A stretch of 54,273 nucleotides of DNA from DATLFP01 sp035540955 (GTDB taxonomy: Bacteria; Actinomycetota; Acidimicrobiia; Acidimicrobiales; CADCSY01): contig DATLFP010000174.1 in assembly GCA_035540955.1 (NCBI GenBank), positions 1-54,273 on the forward strand, given 5' to 3'. Both the position numbers and the translations under genes were made by a program. The notes beneath the pieces are model-generated. The model was not told the DNA's origin. It saw only the letters and a list, made by a program, of their open reading frames with translations, and did no database searches. Positions 7,955 to 17,086 of the stretch are shown here, one piece after another; position 1 is the stretch's first letter; every line of letters begins with the position of its first letter.

Positions 7955-9844
7955 CTAGGCCAGGGAGTCGATCCAGGCCTGGTGGAGGGCGGCGTATCGG
8001 CCGGTGCCGCCGATGAGGTCGGCGGGGGCGCCGTCCTCCACGACCCGACCGTCGTCGACGACGATGACCCGGTCGGCGATCTCCACGGTGGTGAGGCGGT
8101 GGGCGATGATGATCGCCGTCCGGTCGGCGAGGAGCGTCCGCAGGGCGTGCTGCACCTGGCGCTCCGACGGCACGTCGAGCGACGAGGTGGCCTCGTCGAG
8201 GATCAGCACCGCCGGGTCGGCGAGGAAGGCGCGGGCGAAGGACACCAGCTGGCGCTGGCCGGCTGACAGCCGAGCGCCCTTCTGGTGGACGTCGGTGTCG
8301 TAGGCGTCGGGCAGGGCGGCGATGAACTCGTGGGCCCCGATGGCCCGCGCCGCGTCCTCGATCTCGGCGGCCGAGGCTCCCGGGCGCCCGAACCGGATGT
8401 TGTCCGCCACCGAGCCGGTGAACAGGAAGCTCTCCTGGGTCACGGTGACGACCGCCCGCCGCAGCGTCTCCTCGGTGAGGTCGCGGAGGTCGACGCCGTC
8501 GAGGGTCACCGAGCCCTCGCTCGGGTCCCAGAACCGGGCTGCGAGCCGGGCGATCGTGGTCTTGCCCGCTCCGGTCGCCCCGACGAGGGCGATGGTCTGG
8601 CCGGCCGGGATGTCGAGGTCGAGGTGGTGGAGCACCACCCGCTCCCGGTAGCCGAACCGGACGCCGTCGAACCGGAGGGCGCCGTGCGGCTCGACGAGCG
8701 CCACCGGCTCGAGCGGCTCGGCCACCGCCGGCGCCTCCTCGAGGATGCCCGACAGCTTCTCGAGGGCCGCCGATGCCGCCTGGAACAGGTTGTAGAACTG
8801 GCTCAGCTCCTCCATCGGCGCGAAGAAGCGCCGCAGGTAGAGCAGGAACGCGGCGAGGACGCCGACGGTGATGTGCCCGTCGAGCACCCGGTAGCTGCCG
8901 TAGAGCAGGACGATCGCCGTCATCAACCGGCCCACGAACTGCACGCCGGGACCGAACGTGGCGGCCAACCGCGAGGACCACACGTTGGCGGCGCGGTAAC
9001 GGTCGTCGAGGTGGTCGAAGATCTCCTGGTTGCGGGGCTCCCGCCGGAAGGCGTGCACGGCCTGGATGCCACCGAGGCTCTCCACGAAGTGCACGATCAC
9101 CAGCGCAACGGCGTCGCGCGTCGCCCGGTACGCCCGCTCGGAGTGGTTGCGGAACCAGCGCGTCATCACGATCAGCACCGGGAACGCCGAGATCGTCACG
9201 AGCGCCAGCTCGAGGTCGAGCACCAGCAGGGCGATGCCGATGCCGATCATCAGCAGGACCGAACTGATCACGTTGACGAGTCCGCCCCCGAGCAGGTCGG
9301 CGATCGCCTCCACGTCGGAGGTCTGGCGGGAGATGACCCGGCCCGAGGTGTAGCGCTCGTGGAAGGAGATGCTGAGCCGCTGGAAGTGGGCGAAGAGCCG
9401 CAGGCGGATCTCGAGCACGACGTCCTGGCCCACCCGGCCGAGCAGCAGCAGGAACGAGTTGAAGGCGACGGCGCCCACGACCGTGGCGAGGCCCACGCCG
9501 AGCACGGCGATGACGAGGGGCCGGATGGTGCCGCTGCCGTCGGGGAGCAGCGGCGGGATGCCGTCGTCGATGCCGTACTTGATGAGGACCGGCACCGAGA
9601 GCTGGGCGACGATCGACAGAGCGATGAACGCGGCGGCCGCCAGCACCGCCTTGCGGTGGGGCCGGAGCAGGTCGCCGAGCAGGGCCCGGCTCCGCTCGCG
9701 CAGCAGCCCGGCCAGGCCGCCCTCGCCGTCGTCGACCTCCTCGATGTTCACGCCCCGCCACGAGTCGACCCGATCGTCGCCCGTCAGGTCGAGCGGCGCC
9801 TCGGGGTCGATGTCGTGGATCTCGTCGGGCTCCAGCGCGCTCAT
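7955..9844 (-). CDS. ABC exporter half-transporter, catalytically intact subunit
   Basis: This 629-residue fusion of a six-helix exporter membrane domain (about residues 60-350) and a nucleotide-binding domain carries Walker A VGATGAGKTT, signature LSAGQRQ, Walker B LILDEATSSLD with catalytic Glu, and H-loop IIIAHRL. The start MSALEPDEI at 9844 is chosen over a longer proline/arginine-rich extension. Its partner gene lies 76 bp upstream on the same strand. Because that partner has a degenerate Walker B, the two should form a heterodimeric exporter with one active and one degenerate ATP site. The substrate is unknown. Confidence 0.88.
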   Translation of the reverse strand: MSALEPDEIHDIDPEAPLDLTGDDRVDSWRGVNIEEVDDGEGGLAGLLRERSRALLGDLLRPHRKAVLAAAAFIALSIVAQLSVPVLIKYGIDDGIPPLLPDGSGTIRPLVIAVLGVGLATVVGAVAFNSFLLLLGRVGQDVVLEIRLRLFAHFQRLSISFHERYTSGRVISRQTSDVEAIADLLGGGLVNVISSVLLMIGIGIALLVLDLELALVTISAFPVLIVMTRWFRNHSERAYRATRDAVALVIVHFVESLGGIQAVHAFRREPRNQEIFDHLDDRYRAANVWSSRLAATFGPGVQFVGRLMTAIVLLYGSYRVLDGHITVGVLAAFLLYLRRFFAPMEELSQFYNLFQAASAALEKLSGILEEAPAVAEPLEPVALVEPHGALRFDGVRFGYRERVVLHHLDLDIPAGQTIALVGATGAGKTTIARLAARFWDPSEGSVTLDGVDLRDLTEETLRRAVVTVTQESFLFTGSVADNIRFGRPGASAAEIEDAARAIGAHEFIAALPDAYDTDVHQKGARLSAGQRQLVSFARAFLADPAVLILDEATSSLDVPSERQVQHALRTLLADRTAIIIAHRLTTVEIADRVIVVDDGRVVEDGAPADLIGGTGRYAALHQAWIDSLA

Positions 9845-9920
9845 GTCTCCCGCTCCTGGCCTGCGGCCGGGCCGCAAGGGCCCCGCTCGCTCCGCTCGCT
9901 CATCGGCTACACCACCTCAC

Positions 9921-11687
9921 TCATGCCATCTCCCCGACCGCGTCGAGGTCTTCGGCCTCCTCGCTCAGCACCGCCCGGTAGCGGGGCTCGCGCGCGAGGA
10001 GCTCGGTGTGGGTGCCCACGGCGACGAGCCGGCCGCCGTCGAGCAGCATCGCCCGGTCGGCCAGCGCCACCGTCGAGGGGCGGTGCACGACAAGGAACAC
10101 CGTCGAGGTGGCGAGCAGCGGGCGCAGGGCGTCCTGCACGAGCGCCTCGGTGTGCACGTCGAGGGCCGAGAGCGGGTCGTCGAGCACGAGCAGGCGAGGC
10201 CGGCCGATGATGGCCCGAGCCAGCGCCAGCCGCTGACGCTGGCCGCCGGAGAGCGACAGGCCCTGCTCGCCGATGCGGGTGTCGAGGCCCCAGGGCAGGT
10301 CGAGGGCGAACCGGGCCTGGGACACCGCCAGCGCCTCGAGGACCTCCTGCTCGGTGGCGTCGGGGTTGCCCATCAGCAGGTTCTCCCGCACCGAGGCCGA
10401 GAACAGGGTCGGCTCCTCGAAGGCGAAGCCGACGTGGCGGCGCAGGCTGCGCACCGTGAGGTCGCGCAGGTCGTGGCCGTCGAGGGTGATGCGCCCCTCG
10501 GTCGGGTCGTAGAGGCGGGTGAGGAGCGTGGCCACGGTCGTCTTCCCCGAACCGGTGGCGCCGACGACGGCGATGGTCTCCCCCGGCGCGACGTCGAGGT
10601 CGATGCCTCGCAGCGCGATCTTGTCGCTGCCCTCGTAGGCGAAGCCGACGCCTTCGAAGCGGACCGCGCCTCGCGCCTCGTCCAGCTCGATGGCGCCGGG
10701 CCGGTCCTGGATCGCCGGCTCGGTGTCGAACACCTCGTAGACCCGCACCGCCGCGCTCTCGGCCTCGCCGGCGAGGGCCATGATCCACCCGAGCATGTCG
10801 AGCGGGAAGACGAGCATGAGGACATAGGAGACGAAGGCCACCAGGCCGCCGAGGGTCAGCCCACCGGATCCCACCGCCATCACCCCGGCGAGGAGCACGG
10901 CGGTGAGGGTGAGGTTGGGGATGATGCCGAGCACCCAGACGAACTTCGTGTGCAGCTTGATGCGGTCGATCTGGGTGTCGTGGATCTTCTGGCACTCGGC
11001 TCGGTACGCCTCGAACACCTCGCGCCGGCGGCCGAAGGCCTTGATGATGCGGACGCCCTTGGCGCCCTCCTCGATGGAGGTCGTGAGGTCGCCGGTCTGG
11101 TCCTGGAGCCGGCGGACGATCTCGTGGTACTCGCGCTCGAACCGGCCGCACAGCACCACGACGGGCACGGCGGCGGCGAAGGTCAGCAGCGTCAGCGGAA
11201 GGTGGAGGGTGGCGAGGACGCCGAAGATCCCGATCACCTGCACCGTGATGAGCACGAAGAAGACGGCGCCGAAGCCGATGAAGCGCCGCACGATCGCCAG
11301 ATCGGTCATCGCCCGCGACAGCAGCTGCCCGGACTGCCAGCGGTCGTGGAAGCCGACGTCGAGCGCCTGCATCTTGGCGTAGAGCTCGTTGCGGAGGGTG
11401 GTCTCGAGGTCGGTGGACAGCATGGCCAGACGGGTGCGCCGGGTGTGGGCGAGGAACATCTCGACGAACGCGAGGCCCCCGGCGAGGGCACACCACCGGA
11501 AGATGCCGGCCCGGTCGCCGTCGGCCACCGGACCGTCGATGACGACCTTGACGATCAGCGGCAGGGCGACGTAGGCGATGGTCGAGAGGATCGACGTGGT
11601 GATGATGACCACGAGCCGGCCGGCGTGGGGCCGCAGGTACGGGAACGCCCGGACGAGCGCGCGCTGGCGCCAACCCCCTCGTCGCAT
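9921..11687 (-). CDS. ABC exporter half-transporter, degenerate subunit
   Basis: This 588-residue exporter half starts MRRGGWRQRALVRAFPYLRPHAG at 11687. It has an N-terminal six-helix domain and a nucleotide-binding domain with Walker A VGATGSGKTT, signature LSLSGGQRQR and H-loop VVHRPST. The Walker B end reads LLVLDDPLSALD, so the usual catalytic Glu is Asp. Together with the non-canonical LSAGQ of its partner, this makes one composite ATP site degenerate, as known in TM287/288-type heterodimers. It is first in the two-gene unit. Confidence 0.88.
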   Translation of the reverse strand: MRRGGWRQRALVRAFPYLRPHAGRLVVIITTSILSTIAYVALPLIVKVVIDGPVADGDRAGIFRWCALAGGLAFVEMFLAHTRRTRLAMLSTDLETTLRNELYAKMQALDVGFHDRWQSGQLLSRAMTDLAIVRRFIGFGAVFFVLITVQVIGIFGVLATLHLPLTLLTFAAAVPVVVLCGRFEREYHEIVRRLQDQTGDLTTSIEEGAKGVRIIKAFGRRREVFEAYRAECQKIHDTQIDRIKLHTKFVWVLGIIPNLTLTAVLLAGVMAVGSGGLTLGGLVAFVSYVLMLVFPLDMLGWIMALAGEAESAAVRVYEVFDTEPAIQDRPGAIELDEARGAVRFEGVGFAYEGSDKIALRGIDLDVAPGETIAVVGATGSGKTTVATLLTRLYDPTEGRITLDGHDLRDLTVRSLRRHVGFAFEEPTLFSASVRENLLMGNPDATEQEVLEALAVSQARFALDLPWGLDTRIGEQGLSLSGGQRQRLALARAIIGRPRLLVLDDPLSALDVHTEALVQDALRPLLATSTVFLVVHRPSTVALADRAMLLDGGRLVAVGTHTELLAREPRYRAVLSEEAEDLDAVGEMA

Positions 11688-11744
11688 GTCCGAAGTGTGA
11701 CCGCCACGGCTCCCCGCTGTCGCCCGATTTGGAAGGATCACCCC

Positions 11745-12602
11745 ATGACCTCAGGGACGAGCGGGCCGCCGATCGGGATCACCATCTTCCTCACCGACAC
11801 CTCGATCGGCCCGGCGGAGCTGGCCCGGGAGGTGGAGGACCGCGGCTTCGAGTCTCTCTTCGTGCCGGAGCACACCCACATCCCGGCCAGCCGGAAGACG
11901 CCGTACCCGGCGGGCGAGCCGCTCCCCGACGAGTACTACCGGACCTACGACCCGTTCGCCGCCCTGAGCGCCGCGGCTGCGGTCACCGAGCGCATCAAGC
12001 TGGGCACCGGGATCTGCCTGGTCGGCCAGCACCACGAGATCAACGCCGCCAAGTCGGTGGCGTCGGTCGACCACCTCTCCGGCGGCCGGTTCGTCTTCGG
12101 CATCGGCTACGGGTGGAACGAGGACGAGATGAACAGCCACGGCACGGCGTACGGCGAGCGCCGGGAGGTGGTGCGGGAGCGGATCCTCGCCATGAAGGCG
12201 CTGTGGACCGAGGAGGTGGCGTCCTTCGAGGGCGCCCACGTCCACCTGCCGCCGACCTACCAGTGGCCCAAGCCGATCCAGACGCCGCACCCGCCGATCC
12301 TCATCGGGGGGGCCGCTGGGCCGAAGCTGTTCCAGGCGGTGGTCGACTACGCCGACGGGTGGATGCCGATCGGCGGCCGGGGCCTCACCACCAACCTGCC
12401 CAAGCTCCGAGCGGCCGCCGAGGAGGCGGGCCGGGATCCCGCCACCATCCGGATCTCGGTCTTCGGCTCGCAGCCCGACCCCGGTCGCCTCGAGCACTAC
12501 GGCACGCTCGGCGCCGAGCGGGTGGTGCTGTGGCTGCCGCCCGCCGGCCGCGACGTGGTGCTGCCGATCCTCGACCGCTACACCGACCTCCTCCCGTCGT
12601 GA
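11745..12602 (+). CDS. LLM-class F420-dependent oxidoreductase
   Basis: This 285-residue luciferase-like TIM-barrel protein resembles the actinobacterial F420 TIGR03619-type group. The start ITIFLTDTSIGPAELAREVEDRGFESLFVPEHTHIP and the motif LSGGRFVFGIGYGWNEDEM are diagnostic, as is the late PHPPILIGGAAGPKLFQAVVDYADGWMP. It probably uses reduced F420 rather than FMN, by family. A GGAAGGA ribosome site (11731-11737) precedes the ATG. It diverges from the ABC operon with 57 bp between the start codons. The substrate is unknown. Confidence 0.88.
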   Translation: MTSGTSGPPIGITIFLTDTSIGPAELAREVEDRGFESLFVPEHTHIPASRKTPYPAGEPLPDEYYRTYDPFAALSAAAAVTERIKLGTGICLVGQHHEINAAKSVASVDHLSGGRFVFGIGYGWNEDEMNSHGTAYGERREVVRERILAMKALWTEEVASFEGAHVHLPPTYQWPKPIQTPHPPILIGGAAGPKLFQAVVDYADGWMPIGGRGLTTNLPKLRAAAEEAGRDPATIRISVFGSQPDPGRLEHYGTLGAERVVLWLPPAGRDVVLPILDRYTDLLPS

Positions 12603-12629
12603 GGTTCGGCCCGGGCGGCCCCTCCGTCG

Positions 12630-14246
12630 TCAGCAGCGGGCGAGCTCGGACTCGAGGTCGCGGAGGCCGAGGGCGCCGAGGGCCAGCGCGGCGGCGTGCC
12701 AGCGCTTGAGGTCGAAGTCGGCGCCACCGGCCCGCTGCGCGGCCTCGCGGCCGGCGAGCCAGGCCCGTTCGCCGAGCTTGTAGGTGGTGGCCTGCGCCGG
12801 CCACGAGATGTAGCGCAGCACCTCGCTGTCGGTGAACGGCTTGGGGTAGCCGCCGTGGCGCTGCAACAGCTCCGAGGCGAGCGCGGGCGTCCACGCCCGC
12901 CCGTCGGGCAGCGGCCGGCCCGTGTGCAGGCCGATGTCGATCACCACCCGCACGGCCCGGAACGCCTGGGATGACAGGAAGCCGAGTCGCTCGGCCGGCG
13001 AGGCGAACAGGCCCAGCTCGTCCATGAGCCGTTCGGCGTAGAGCGCCCACCCCTCCCCGTGGGCCGAGTGGAAGCCGAGCTTGTGGGCCCGGGTGAGCGG
13101 CAGGAGCCGGGTCATGCCGAGCTGCAGGTGATGGCCGGGCACCGCCTCGTGGTAGGCGATGGTCACCTGATCCCACTTGGTGAACACGGTCTTGCCCACG
13201 GTCGGGAACCACGTGCGACCGGGCTGGGAGAGGTCCTCCGACGGCGGTGTGTAGTACGCCGCCGCCGCGCTGCCTTCGGGCGGGATGCCGATCTCGCACC
13301 GCAGGAGCGGCTCGGGGATGTCGAACTGCCATCCGTTCAGACGGGCGGTGGCACCGTCGGAGATCTCCTGCAGCCAGTCGCGATAGGCGTCGGCGCCGTG
13401 CAGGAGCTGGTCGGGGTCGGCGTTGAGGTGATCGCGCGCTTCCTCGTAGCCCGACCCCGGGACGATCTGTTCGCACACCGCCGCCTTCTCGGCCTCGATG
13501 CGAGCGAGCTCGTCCCAGCCCCAGGCATAGGTGTCGTCGAGGTCGAGGTCGGTGCCGAGCATGAACCGGCCCCACACGCGGTAGCGGTCCTCGCCGCAGC
13601 CGAGCTCATCGGACGCCGCCGGCGCATAGGTGGTGCGCAGCCACGACCCGAGCGCCGCGTAGGCGGCGCCCGCCTCCCGGGCGGGACCGTCGACAGCAGA
13701 CGGGAACGAGGCGAAGTAGCCCTCGGCCCAGGTGGCGCACTGATCGGCGACGGCGAGCACCGACGGGCGCGGCGCGGCGTGACCGACGGCCAGTCCGGCC
13801 TCCAGCGACTGGCGGTAGCCGGCCAGCGCCGCCGGCACGTTGGCGAGCCGCAGCCCCAGCCGGGCGAGATCGTCGCCGGTCTCCCTGGGCATGAGGTCGA
13901 ACACCACCCGCACCGACGACGTCGGCGCCGACAGCACGCTCACCTGGCGCTCGGTCTCCCCCGCCTCGATGATCCCGAGCAGGCCCTCGATGGCGTCGAG
14001 GAGGAACAGCTTGCCGAGCCGCTCCGGCTCGTCGACCGGCTCGGTCGCCCGCAGGTCGCCAGCCGTGCGCCGGTAGAGCTCGGCGATCCGCTCGACGCCT
14101 GCCGGCGAGTAGTCGGTGAGCGCCGTCGAGTCGCGGTCGAGGCCCAGTCGCACGGCCCGCACCGGGTCGGCCGCTGCCAGCTCGTCGATGTAGCGGGACG
14201 AGATCTCGGTGATGGTCGGTGCGGTCGGTGCGCGGGTCGCCGTCAT
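12630..14246 (-). CDS. DUF885-family metallopeptidase
   Basis: This 538-residue protein belongs to DUF885, related to gluzincin peptidases. The zinc motif is visible as TIAYHEAVPGHHLQLGM, followed by GEGWALYAERLMDELG supplying the third ligand. I chose the ATG at 14246 (MTATRAPTAPTITEISSRY). There is no signal peptide, so it should be cytoplasmic. The CoA-transferase stop is 4 bp upstream of this start on the same strand, so the two may be co-transcribed, although no functional link is evident. Confidence 0.85.
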   Translation of the reverse strand: MTATRAPTAPTITEISSRYIDELAAADPVRAVRLGLDRDSTALTDYSPAGVERIAELYRRTAGDLRATEPVDEPERLGKLFLLDAIEGLLGIIEAGETERQVSVLSAPTSSVRVVFDLMPRETGDDLARLGLRLANVPAALAGYRQSLEAGLAVGHAAPRPSVLAVADQCATWAEGYFASFPSAVDGPAREAGAAYAALGSWLRTTYAPAASDELGCGEDRYRVWGRFMLGTDLDLDDTYAWGWDELARIEAEKAAVCEQIVPGSGYEEARDHLNADPDQLLHGADAYRDWLQEISDGATARLNGWQFDIPEPLLRCEIGIPPEGSAAAAYYTPPSEDLSQPGRTWFPTVGKTVFTKWDQVTIAYHEAVPGHHLQLGMTRLLPLTRAHKLGFHSAHGEGWALYAERLMDELGLFASPAERLGFLSSQAFRAVRVVIDIGLHTGRPLPDGRAWTPALASELLQRHGGYPKPFTDSEVLRYISWPAQATTYKLGERAWLAGREAAQRAGGADFDLKRWHAAALALGALGLRDLESELARC

Positions 14247-14250
14247 GGCG

Positions 14251-15447
14251 TCAGCGAAGCACACCCGCGGCCCGCAGATCGGCGACGCGATCCTCGGCGA
14301 GGCCGTGATCGCGCAGCACGGCGTCGGTGTGCTCGCCCACCTCCGGCGCCCGGCCCCGGACTCGCACCTCCGACGCACTCAACGTGAATGGCGCGGCGAG
14401 CGTCTCGAAGTCGCCGGCGGGATGCTCGACGGTGGTGAACATGCCGATGGCCCGGGCCTGGGGGTCCTCGACGAGATCGGGCAGCTCGGCCACCGGCGCC
14501 CAGATGATGCCGGTGGTGTCGAGGCGCGGCGCCCAGTGATCGAGCGGCTCGGCGCCGAAGGTGGCGTCGAGCTCGGCGATGACGGCCCGGTTGTTGCGGA
14601 ACCGGTCGACCGGGGTGGCGTAGCGCTCGTCGGTGGCCAGCTCGGGCCGGCCGATCGCCTCGCACAGGGCCGGCCACCGTCCCTGGTCCTGGGCCGAGAG
14701 GTTGATCCACGTGCCGTCGCCGCACCGATACTGGGTGTTCATCGGTCCGAAGGCCTCGGCCCGGCCCCGCTTCGACGGCTGGGCGCGGTCGACGAGCGCC
14801 GTCTGCACGTCGAGGCCGATGGTCCACGCTGCGGTGCGCAGGAGCGCCGTCTCGACCACCTGACCCTCGCCGGTCCGGTCGCGCTCCCGGAGCGCGGCCA
14901 GGATCCCCACCAGCAGGGCGAGCCCCGTGGGATGGTCGCCCTGCCCCGGGCGGAAGGCGGGGGGCGGGGCCCCGGGCTCGCCGATGAGGCTCATGATCGC
15001 GCCGCGGCCGAAGAAGGCGGTGAGGTCGAAGGCCACGCGATCGGCGTCGGGACCGGTGCTGCCGTACCCGGTCACCAGGGCGTAGATCAGCGCCGGGTGG
15101 TCGGCCCGGAGGTCGTCGGGCCCGAGGCCGTAGCGGTCGAGTCGGCCGGGCAGCAGGTTCGTGATCACCACGTCGGATCCGGTCGCGAGGTCGCGCACCA
15201 GTGCGGCGCCGCGCTTGTCGTCGAGCGCCACCGCGATCGACCGCTTGCCCCGGTTGTCGAGGTGGAACGGGTGGTCGGCGGCCGGCGCATCGACCGGTTG
15301 ACGCAGCTTGCCCCGCATGCCGTCGCCCTGCAGCGGCTCGACCTTGACCACGTCGGCGCCCATGTCGGCCATGAGGGCGCCGGCGCTCGGCCCCGCCACC
15401 CAGTTGGCGATCTCGAGCACGGTGATGTCGTCCAGCGGTCCCGGCAT
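14251..15447 (-). CDS. Class III (CaiB/BaiF) CoA transferase
   Basis: This 398-residue protein has the family hallmarks LDDITVLEIANWVAGPSAGALMADMGADVVKVEP at the N-terminus, NRGKRSIAVALDDKRG, DVVITNLLPGRLDRYGLGPDDLRA and GYGSTGPDADRVAFDLTA. It would move CoA between carboxylic acids. I use the ATG at 15447 (MPGPLDD); a 12-residue longer start at 15483 would overlap the divergent enoyl-CoA hydratase. The neighbourhood points to degradation of an acyl-CoA. The specific acid is unknown. Confidence 0.88.
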   Translation of the reverse strand: MPGPLDDITVLEIANWVAGPSAGALMADMGADVVKVEPLQGDGMRGKLRQPVDAPAADHPFHLDNRGKRSIAVALDDKRGAALVRDLATGSDVVITNLLPGRLDRYGLGPDDLRADHPALIYALVTGYGSTGPDADRVAFDLTAFFGRGAIMSLIGEPGAPPPAFRPGQGDHPTGLALLVGILAALRERDRTGEGQVVETALLRTAAWTIGLDVQTALVDRAQPSKRGRAEAFGPMNTQYRCGDGTWINLSAQDQGRWPALCEAIGRPELATDERYATPVDRFRNNRAVIAELDATFGAEPLDHWAPRLDTTGIIWAPVAELPDLVEDPQARAIGMFTTVEHPAGDFETLAAPFTLSASEVRVRGRAPEVGEHTDAVLRDHGLAEDRVADLRAAGVLR

Positions 15448-15472
15448 GGACGTGGTTCGTAGCATGCCGCCC

Positions 15473-16255
15473 ATGGGTGACACCGTCCGCTACGACCTCG
15501 ACGCCGACCGCCACGTCGCCACGATCACCTACAACCGCCCCGACGCCCTGAACGCGGTGAACGCCGAGATGCGGCGCGACCTCAACGCCGCGTTCGCCCG
15601 GTTCCGCGACGAGGAGGACGCCTGGGTGGGCATCGTGACCGGCGCCGGCCGGGCGTTCTGCGTCGGCGCCGACCTGCGGGGCGGCGGCAACAGCGCCGGT
15701 GACTTCCCGGGCACCTTCTGGGAGAAGCCCACCCAGAACTCCTTCGAGAGCGGGTGGGAGATCTTCAAGCCGGTCATCGCCGCCGTGAACGGCCACTGCC
15801 TCGGCTACGGGCTCACCCTCGTCACCTGGTGCGACTTCGTGATCGCCAGCGAGCGGGCCACCTTCGGCTTCCCCGAGGTGCGCATCGGCGTCCCCACCAT
15901 CGTCGGGGCCATCCGGCTGCCGGAGCGGATCGGGTGGCAGCACGCCATGGAGCTCCTCCTCACCGGCGAGCGCATCGACGCCGAGCGGGCAAGGGAGATC
16001 GGGGTCGCCGGCTGGATCGTGCCCCATGACTCGCTGCTGGAGGAGGCCAACGCCCTCGCCGACCGGCTGCTGCAGGGGGCGCCGTTGGCCCAGCGGGTGA
16101 TCAAGGAGATGGCGATGCGCAGCCCGTCGATGTCGACCGTCGAGGCCATCCGGTTCGGCGAGACGATGCGCAAGGTTGCCGGCGCGACCGACGACGCCGC
16201 CGAAGGGGGCCGCGCCGTCCGCGAGGGCCGGCCGCCCCGATGGACCGGCCGCTAG
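15473..16255 (+). CDS. Enoyl-CoA hydratase/isomerase family protein
   Basis: This 260-residue crotonase-fold protein shows the oxyanion-hole segments GAGRAFCVGADLRGGG and AVNGHCLGYGLTLVTWCDFVIASERATFGFPEVRIGV. It would hydrate or isomerise an acyl-CoA intermediate. The start could be ATG at 15473 (MGDTVRYD) or 15464 (MPPMGD). It diverges from the CoA transferase with only about 25 bp between starts, so the two promoters must overlap the coding ends. The two genes probably serve one acyl-CoA route. Confidence 0.87.
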   Translation: MGDTVRYDLDADRHVATITYNRPDALNAVNAEMRRDLNAAFARFRDEEDAWVGIVTGAGRAFCVGADLRGGGNSAGDFPGTFWEKPTQNSFESGWEIFKPVIAAVNGHCLGYGLTLVTWCDFVIASERATFGFPEVRIGVPTIVGAIRLPERIGWQHAMELLLTGERIDAERAREIGVAGWIVPHDSLLEEANALADRLLQGAPLAQRVIKEMAMRSPSMSTVEAIRFGETMRKVAGATDDAAEGGRAVREGRPPRWTGR

Positions 16256-16273
16256 CCCCGCCGCCCGCCAAGA

Positions 16274-16318
16274 TCTCGGAGCACCCAGACCGGCTGTACC
16301 GGCCTGGATGCGCCGAGA
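16274..16318. terminator. Nested inverted repeat between convergent genes
   Basis: The outer arms TCTCGG (16274-16279) and CCGAGA (16313-16318) flank an inner stem CCAGACCGG / CCGGCCTGG with one mismatch and a CTGTA loop. It lies between the stops of the enoyl-CoA hydratase (16255) and the nitroreductase (16340), as expected of a bidirectional terminator. The outer AGATCTCGG sequence recurs at 45116. Confidence 0.55.
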
Positions 16319-16339
16319 ACTGCACGTACCGAACGATGA

Positions 16340-17011
16340 TCAGGCCGTGAGGGGTCGACCGGTGACGCCGTCGACGGTGGCGAACTCGGCGACCTCGGCG
16401 CGGGTGAGCTTCGTCGGTTGCTTCACCGGCTTGCCGAGGCAGACGACGGCGGCGAGCGCCAGCTCGTCCGGGGCGTCGAGCAGCGCCTTGACCGCCACCT
16501 CCTCCCGCACCGGCATCGTGGTGATCACCCCGGCCAGGCCCTCTTCGCGGGCGGCGAGCAGGATGCTCCACACGAACGGGTACACCGAGGCGCCCCCGGC
16601 GAACGGGTAGCGGTCGCCGTCGCGGTCCACCGCCGCCAGCGCCCGCAGGTCGGCGAACACGGCGAGCAGCACCGGTACCTCGTGCAGGTGCTCGGGGAAC
16701 CCGGTCTCGATCGGCTGCGCGGCGGCCACGGCGGCCGCCTCCTTCTCACGGTCGGTGATCGGCGCCCACGGTGTGAGGCCGGCGGCCCGCATGGCGAGGT
16801 ACTCGTACCATCCCGGCAGGTAGAGGTCGCGCAGTGCCGCCCGCTTCCCCTCGTCCTGCACGACGACGACCCGCCAGCCCTGGCGGTTGCCCCCGCTCGG
16901 CGCGAAGCGGGCGGTGTCGAGGATCCGGGCGACGGTTGCCTCGTCCACCCGGTCGGGAAGGAACTCGCGCACCGCCCCCGTGGTGCGGAGTGTCGGGATC
17001 AGGTCGGCCAT
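16340..17011 (-). CDS. Nitroreductase family protein
   Basis: This 223-residue FMN-binding protein has the nitroreductase N-terminus TTGAVREFLPDRV and the cofactor-binding stretch ARFAPSGGNRQGWRVVVV, with EEGLAGVITTMPV later on. It probably reduces nitro or quinone-like compounds with NAD(P)H. The ATG at 17011 is the natural start (MADLIPTLRTTGAVREF). It diverges from egtD, 75 bp away. Confidence 0.87.
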   Translation of the reverse strand: MADLIPTLRTTGAVREFLPDRVDEATVARILDTARFAPSGGNRQGWRVVVVQDEGKRAALRDLYLPGWYEYLAMRAAGLTPWAPITDREKEAAAVAAAQPIETGFPEHLHEVPVLLAVFADLRALAAVDRDGDRYPFAGGASVYPFVWSILLAAREEGLAGVITTMPVREEVAVKALLDAPDELALAAVVCLGKPVKQPTKLTRAEVAEFATVDGVTGRPLTA

Positions 17012-17086
17012 GCGCCTAGGTTGCCAATCCAGCGATGCATCACGCGCCGTAGGTACCTCGGAGCCGCCGACCGATCGGAGACCCTG

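Noticed and set aside
8285..10210. Long open frame on the plus strand opposite the first ABC exporter genes
   Set aside because: It has no family motifs and a low-complexity His/Glu/Val-rich translation typical of an antisense shadow of a GC-rich gene; the minus-strand ABC motifs are unambiguous.
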